Assembly: GCA_015075555.1 (NCBI GenBank)
Contig: JABTUD010000001.1
Coordinates: 930,001 to 994,000, forward strand
Direction of reading: 5' to 3'
DNA length: 64,000 bases
Source of the DNA: Thermoflexaceae bacterium
GTDB taxonomy: Bacteria > Chloroflexota > Dehalococcoidia > Tepidiformales > Tepidiformaceae
This document shows positions 60,826 through 64,000 of the stretch, in pieces; the first letter of the stretch is position 1; every line of letters begins with the position of its first letter. The position numbers were made by a program, and so were the translations under genes. Below the pieces are notes generated by a model, which was not told the origin of the DNA, made no database searches, and saw only the letters and a program-made list of their open reading frames with translations.

Positions 60826-62100
60826 CTACCGGGTCTCGTGGCGGCGGCGCGCGCCTTCGGTTGCCAGGCGCGCGGGAGTACCCGGGGTTCCGCGCAGGCC
60901 TGCCTCGCGGAGGGCGCGAATGACCTCTTCGAAGTGTTCCTGACCGTGGACCTCAAGGAGCAGGTCGAGAAGGGCGGCCCCGACGGGCATGCCGGGCGCT
61001 TCGCGGTTGTGATCGACCTCGATTATGTTGCCGCCAGCCGCTCCGATCACACCCGTCACGAGGGCGAGCTCACCCGGCGTATCGGAGACCTCGATCGTGA
61101 TGTGCTGGTAGCGGCCCGCATCCACCAGGCCCCGGCGGACGATTGAACCGAGCAGGTTGATGTCGATATTGCCGCCGGAAAGGACAACACATGCCGGCCC
61201 ACGAGGACGGTATGCCCCGGACTGGATCGCGGCCACGCCGAGCGCGCCAGCGCCCTCGACGACCATCTTCGAGCGCTCGATCAGAAGGACAATTGCATGC
61301 GCGATGGCGTCTTCGGTACACGAGACCATTTCATCGACATGGCTTTGAATAAGCTCGAAGGTTCGCGCGGATGGCCCTGCGACGGCGACGCCATCGGCGA
61401 TGGTGCGGTTTGAGGGGACGGTCCGGGGCGTGCCCGCAGCGAAGGAGCGGCAGATGCCATCCATCGCGGCAGCCTGCACGCCAATCACGCGGATACCGGG
61501 GCGGGACTGCTTGATCGCGGTGGCCACGCCTGCAAGAAGGCCACCACCACCTGCCGGGACCAGCACCTCGGTGACCGCGGGCAGGTCTTCGAGGATTTCG
61601 AGGGCCACGGTCCCCTGGCCGGCAATGACGCGGTCGTCATCGAAAGGAGGGACGTAGGTGCGGCCTTCCCTTCCGGCGATTGCCATCGCCTCGGCGCGCG
61701 CATCTTCAAGCGACGCCCCGGCGAGGACCACCTTCGCGCCGTAGCCACGGGCAGCATTCGCCTTGGCAAGCGGGGCTGTTGCCGGCATGACGACGGTCAC
61801 GGCGATCCCGGCCCCGCTGCCGGCGAGGGCGATGCCCTGGGCGTGATTGCCGGCACTGGCCGTAACAAGCCCCCGTGCACGATCGCCGGGGCCCAGGTGG
61901 GCGACGAAGTTGGCGGCGCCGCGCACCTTGAACGAACCGGTGCGCTGCATGTGCTCGCACTTGAGGACGACGGGGAACCCCGCGTATTCGGTAAGCGTGA
62001 AGGATTCCCAGACAGGTGTGCGGCGCACCAGTGGGGCAATCGCATCCCGGGCGGCCGCTATGGCCTGGAGGTCCACCCCTGTTCGCCGGTCCGGCATCAT
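60826..62100 (-). CDS. ilvA: Threonine ammonia-lyase with ACT domain
   Basis: This 424-residue PLP enzyme converts threonine to 2-oxobutanoate and ammonia. PLP Lys58 lies in RTGSFKVRGA. GGGGLLAGVATAIK is the phosphate loop. A C-terminal ACT domain (~330-405: ITIEVSDTPGELALVTGVI) provides amino-acid regulation. The size with a single ACT matches the catabolic-like/short form. The start ATG 62100 overlaps the upstream stop (ATGA). Confidence 0.92.
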   Translation of the reverse strand: MMPDRRTGVDLQAIAAARDAIAPLVRRTPVWESFTLTEYAGFPVVLKCEHMQRTGSFKVRGAANFVAHLGPGDRARGLVTASAGNHAQGIALAGSGAGIAVTVVMPATAPLAKANAARGYGAKVVLAGASLEDARAEAMAIAGREGRTYVPPFDDDRVIAGQGTVALEILEDLPAVTEVLVPAGGGGLLAGVATAIKQSRPGIRVIGVQAAAMDGICRSFAAGTPRTVPSNRTIADGVAVAGPSARTFELIQSHVDEMVSCTEDAIAHAIVLLIERSKMVVEGAGALGVAAIQSGAYRPRGPACVVLSGGNIDINLLGSIVRRGLVDAGRYQHITIEVSDTPGELALVTGVIGAAGGNIIEVDHNREAPGMPVGAALLDLLLEVHGQEHFEEVIRALREAGLRGTPGTPARLATEGARRRHETR

Positions 62101-62504
62101 CGAGCCTGCCAGATCTTGCGGCGGTCCCAGCAGTGGGCGCAAGCACTCACCCAGCGCTCCAGGAGCGACCGGCCATCGGAGAAAGGATACCGGCGTTCGG
62201 AGAGGTGGGGTTCACAGAAGTGGGCCCGGCAGAGGGAACACTGGAACTGGTGGGGGCGATTGCAGCCTTCACGGCCGCAAAGGCCCACCCTGTTGAGCTG
62301 CTCGGCCCGTCCGAGGTAGGCCATGTGGCGAACGAGGTCGTCGTGCCTGGTGCGACAGCGACTGCGCGCGCACACCGCTTCATCGGCCTCTACGAAGTAG
62401 CCGTGGGCAGGGCAGAAGTTGCGCCCGCAATACTGGCAGGAGTGCTGAGACAGGTTCGGGCAGCGGTTGAGCAGCCTGCCTGCCTGGCACGGGATGGCCG
62501 CCAT
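62097..62504 (-). CDS. Double zinc-finger protein (AN1/B-box-like)
   Basis: This 135-residue cysteine-rich protein has two similar metal-binding units: CQYCGRNFCPAHG at ~23-35 and CSLCRAHFCEPHL at ~89-101, each with Cys-x2-Cys-x4-Cys-x2-His. Additional Cys pairs (CARSRC, CGREGC, CAHC) lie between and after. The pattern recalls AN1 or B-box zinc fingers. It is translationally coupled to ilvA. A nucleic-acid or protein-binding role is inferred. Confidence 0.7.
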   Translation of the reverse strand: MAAIPCQAGRLLNRCPNLSQHSCQYCGRNFCPAHGYFVEADEAVCARSRCRTRHDDLVRHMAYLGRAEQLNRVGLCGREGCNRPHQFQCSLCRAHFCEPHLSERRYPFSDGRSLLERWVSACAHCWDRRKIWQAR

Positions 62505-62560
62505 TTCTTGCCTCCGTGCGCCCGCGCTGCAGCAATCGTGTCAGCCTGCGGCCGGGCGGG

Positions 62561-63526
62561 TCAACGGGGTGGGAGCCACAGGCAGGCGCCGGGGCCGTCG
62601 CCAGCGGGAACAGAACCGGCGCTGACCCAGCCCTTGACGCGGAAGAAGCTCACCCCATCCGATTCATTGGAGGCCACCGCGAGGTACTCGCCGGCGGGGT
62701 CGAGACAGAGGCCATCGGGATGCCCGGGTGTCTGCAGGCGGCGCTTCACCTTGCCGGTTGCGGTATCGACCACGGTTGCACGCGCTTCATCGTTCAGCGC
62801 GGCAAGGACGGTGTGGTCGCCCAGTGGCAGGAGGCGCACGGGGGCGCCTCGCACGTGGACCTCGCGCACCAGGTCCAGGCCTTCGAGGGAGAACACGCTC
62901 AGCGAGCGCGAGCCCGCGTTGCCGGTGACCACCACCGGACCCACGATGGCGACGCTTTCGGGGAGTTCGCCGGTCTGGGCGGCCCGGTCACCGGGGTAAC
63001 GGTTGAGCAGGTTGTCACGCGAGGAAGTGACGAAGGTGGTTCCCCGGTCGACCGCCACCGCGTGGGGAGTGTCGCCGGTGGGCGTCCGATGAGTCTCGGT
63101 GAGAGTCGGACGGTCGATCGTGACCAGCGCGTTCGCCCGGTCGAGAGTCACAAAGATGGCCTCGCCTTCGATGGCGAGACCATGCGGTTCGCCATCGAGC
63201 GGCAGGGAGCGCAGGATTCCCGGCGCATTGGGGTCGATTTCGAGCAGGAGGTTGGCGCGGCCGAGGGTGATGTAGACCCGGCCACCAGCAGCGGCCATTT
63301 CGTGAGGGGGACCTGGCAGGGCGAGGACGGTGGTCCGTGACGTTGCCAGGTCGAGAATGGAGAGCGACTCGTCGCGCAGGTTGGCGACTATCAGCAGGCC
63401 GCTCTGGGGCGGGTCGGCGGTGGCCCGGGTGGCGCTTACGGCCCGGGACGCAAACACGATCACCACGGCCATCAGGGGGAGGGTGGCAACGGTGGTGATG
63501 CGGTTGAGGCGGTTCGGTCGAATCAT
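62561..63526 (-). CDS. Secreted YVTN/NHL-type beta-propeller protein
   Basis: This 321-residue protein has a signal peptide or anchor (VATLPLMAVVIVFASRAVS) and a series of repeated blades such as LLIVANLRDESLSILDLATS, VYITLGRANLLLEIDPN and IFVTLDRANALVTIDRPT. These are typical of YVTN/lactonase-like propellers. The catalytic site of known enzymes is not visible. Probably extracytoplasmic. Confidence 0.75.
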   Translation of the reverse strand: MIRPNRLNRITTVATLPLMAVVIVFASRAVSATRATADPPQSGLLIVANLRDESLSILDLATSRTTVLALPGPPHEMAAAGGRVYITLGRANLLLEIDPNAPGILRSLPLDGEPHGLAIEGEAIFVTLDRANALVTIDRPTLTETHRTPTGDTPHAVAVDRGTTFVTSSRDNLLNRYPGDRAAQTGELPESVAIVGPVVVTGNAGSRSLSVFSLEGLDLVREVHVRGAPVRLLPLGDHTVLAALNDEARATVVDTATGKVKRRLQTPGHPDGLCLDPAGEYLAVASNESDGVSFFRVKGWVSAGSVPAGDGPGACLWLPPR

Positions 63527-63573
63527 GGCTTGCCCGGGGGCGCCCATGTACGGGCGCCCCCGGCCTGGTTCAC

Positions 63574-64000
63574 CTACCTGATGATGTTGACGAGGTCCTG
63601 GAGGAGCTGGTCGCTGGCCGTGATTACGCGCGACGAGGACTGGAAGCCGCGCTGGGCGAGGATGACGTTCGTGAACTGGAGGGCGAGGTCAACGTTCGAG
63701 CTTTCGAGGGTGCCGGTGCCGACAACGCCGCGGCCGTTGGAGTTCGGCTGGCCGATGATGGGGTCACCAGAGTTGGCGCTGGGGTTCCAGAGGTTCTGGC
63801 CGGCGCGCTGCAGGCCGCCCGGGTTGACGAAGGTGGCGAGCGCCAGCTGGCCGATAATGCGGTTGGAGCCATTGGAGTAGATGCCAGAGACCTCGCCCGA
63901 GGAGCCGACGGCGAAGCTGACGAGAGCGCCCGCAGGGAAGCCATCCTGGCTGGTGAGGTTGAGCTGGCTCTGGCCGGCGAACTGGGTGAGCTTGCTCATG
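63574..64000 (-). CDS. flgE: Flagellar hook protein FlgE (C-terminal part)
   Basis: At least 141 residues of the C-terminus are in the window and the gene continues beyond the right edge. Features are GSSGEVSGIYSNGSNR, QLALATFVNPGGLQRAGQNL, GTLESSNVDLALQF and the terminal Flg_bbr_C-type line ASDQLLQDLVNIIR. This matches FlgE rather than FlgG by the LESSNVDLA context. It indicates a flagellated organism, consistent with the chemoreceptor. Confidence 0.88.
   Translation of the reverse strand, partial: MSKLTQFAGQSQLNLTSQDGFPAGALVSFAVGSSGEVSGIYSNGSNRIIGQLALATFVNPGGLQRAGQNLWNPSANSGDPIIGQPNSNGRGVVGTGTLESSNVDLALQFTNVILAQRGFQSSSRVITASDQLLQDLVNIIR

Noticed and set aside
60838-61146. Plus-strand frame opposite the threonine ammonia-lyase C-terminus
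   Set aside because: It is antisense to the ACT domain and unsupported.

Overview
The window is a GC-rich bacterial chromosome segment. The gene content fits a Chloroflexota-like organism, possibly near Dehalococcoidia or Tepidiformia, but that is inference because no rRNA or universal marker lies here. Pointers are a lactate-utilisation lutA-lutBC locus, a double CaiB/BaiF CoA-transferase, an acyl-CoA dehydrogenase, a possible sortase-type C-terminal signal, very large LAL-type LuxR regulators, a chemoreceptor and a flagellar hook gene. Ribosome sites are mostly GGAGG-like and ATGA/GTGA start-stop overlaps are very common.

Region 1 (1-10,308) is the right end of an integrative conjugative or mobilizable element. 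A tightly overlapping plus-strand operon encodes a PrgI-like membrane protein, a separate TraC/VirB4 N-terminal-like protein, a VirB4 ATPase, a CHC2/Toprim primase, a VirD4/TraG/HerA-like coupling ATPase, a replication-relaxation protein, an Xis-like helix-turn-helix protein and a tyrosine integrase. The integrase ends 178 bp from the 3' end of a tRNA-Glu(UUC) gene, the probable attachment site. Three TGGGACAC repeats lie between them.

Region 2 (10,310-20,700) starts with a plus-strand cluster: two Fe-S proteins, an unrecognised protein, a Cys-rich small protein, a PHP-domain protein and an AlbA_2/Schlafen-like protein. It may be an undescribed functional unit. CcdA, tRNA-Glu(CUC), glutamate dehydrogenase, an MFS exporter, an alpha/beta hydrolase and a YdhR-like protein follow.

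Region 3 (20,730-29,556) holds two paralogous modules on the minus strand. Each is a ~1,030-residue LAL regulator followed by a secreted or membrane-anchored protein (a HAF-repeat protein with a C-terminal anchor, and a protein with a duplicated EGNAIL motif). The two intergenic leaders share conserved, apparently foldable sequence at matching spacing although the downstream proteins are unrelated. This is the best candidate for an undescribed cis-regulatory element.

Region 4 (29,600-45,800) has lutA and a lutB-lutC fusion whose linker is four perfect 7-bp repeats, then a SprT-like metalloprotein, a Dam-type methylase, aspartate-semialdehyde dehydrogenase, the double CaiB protein, and a decayed IS inserted just upstream of an amino-acid ABC substrate-binding protein and permease. 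A hydrolase, an acyl-CoA dehydrogenase, a bactofilin-like membrane protein and a chemoreceptor with several frameshifts follow.

Region 5 (45,800-64,000) begins with a ~280-bp tandem repeat carrying variable heptamer tracts. Then come cysteine synthase, a DsbA-like thiol-oxidoreductase cluster, a second PHP protein, a coupled glycosyltransferase/acetyltransferase/LytR-CpsA-Psr operon opposite nagA, metal-receptor and deacetylase genes, threonine ammonia-lyase coupled to a double zinc-finger protein, a beta-propeller protein, and the end of flgE at the window edge. Many starts given here were moved from the longest open frame to a supported ribosome site or coupling overlap. All functions are read by eye from sequence, with no database search.
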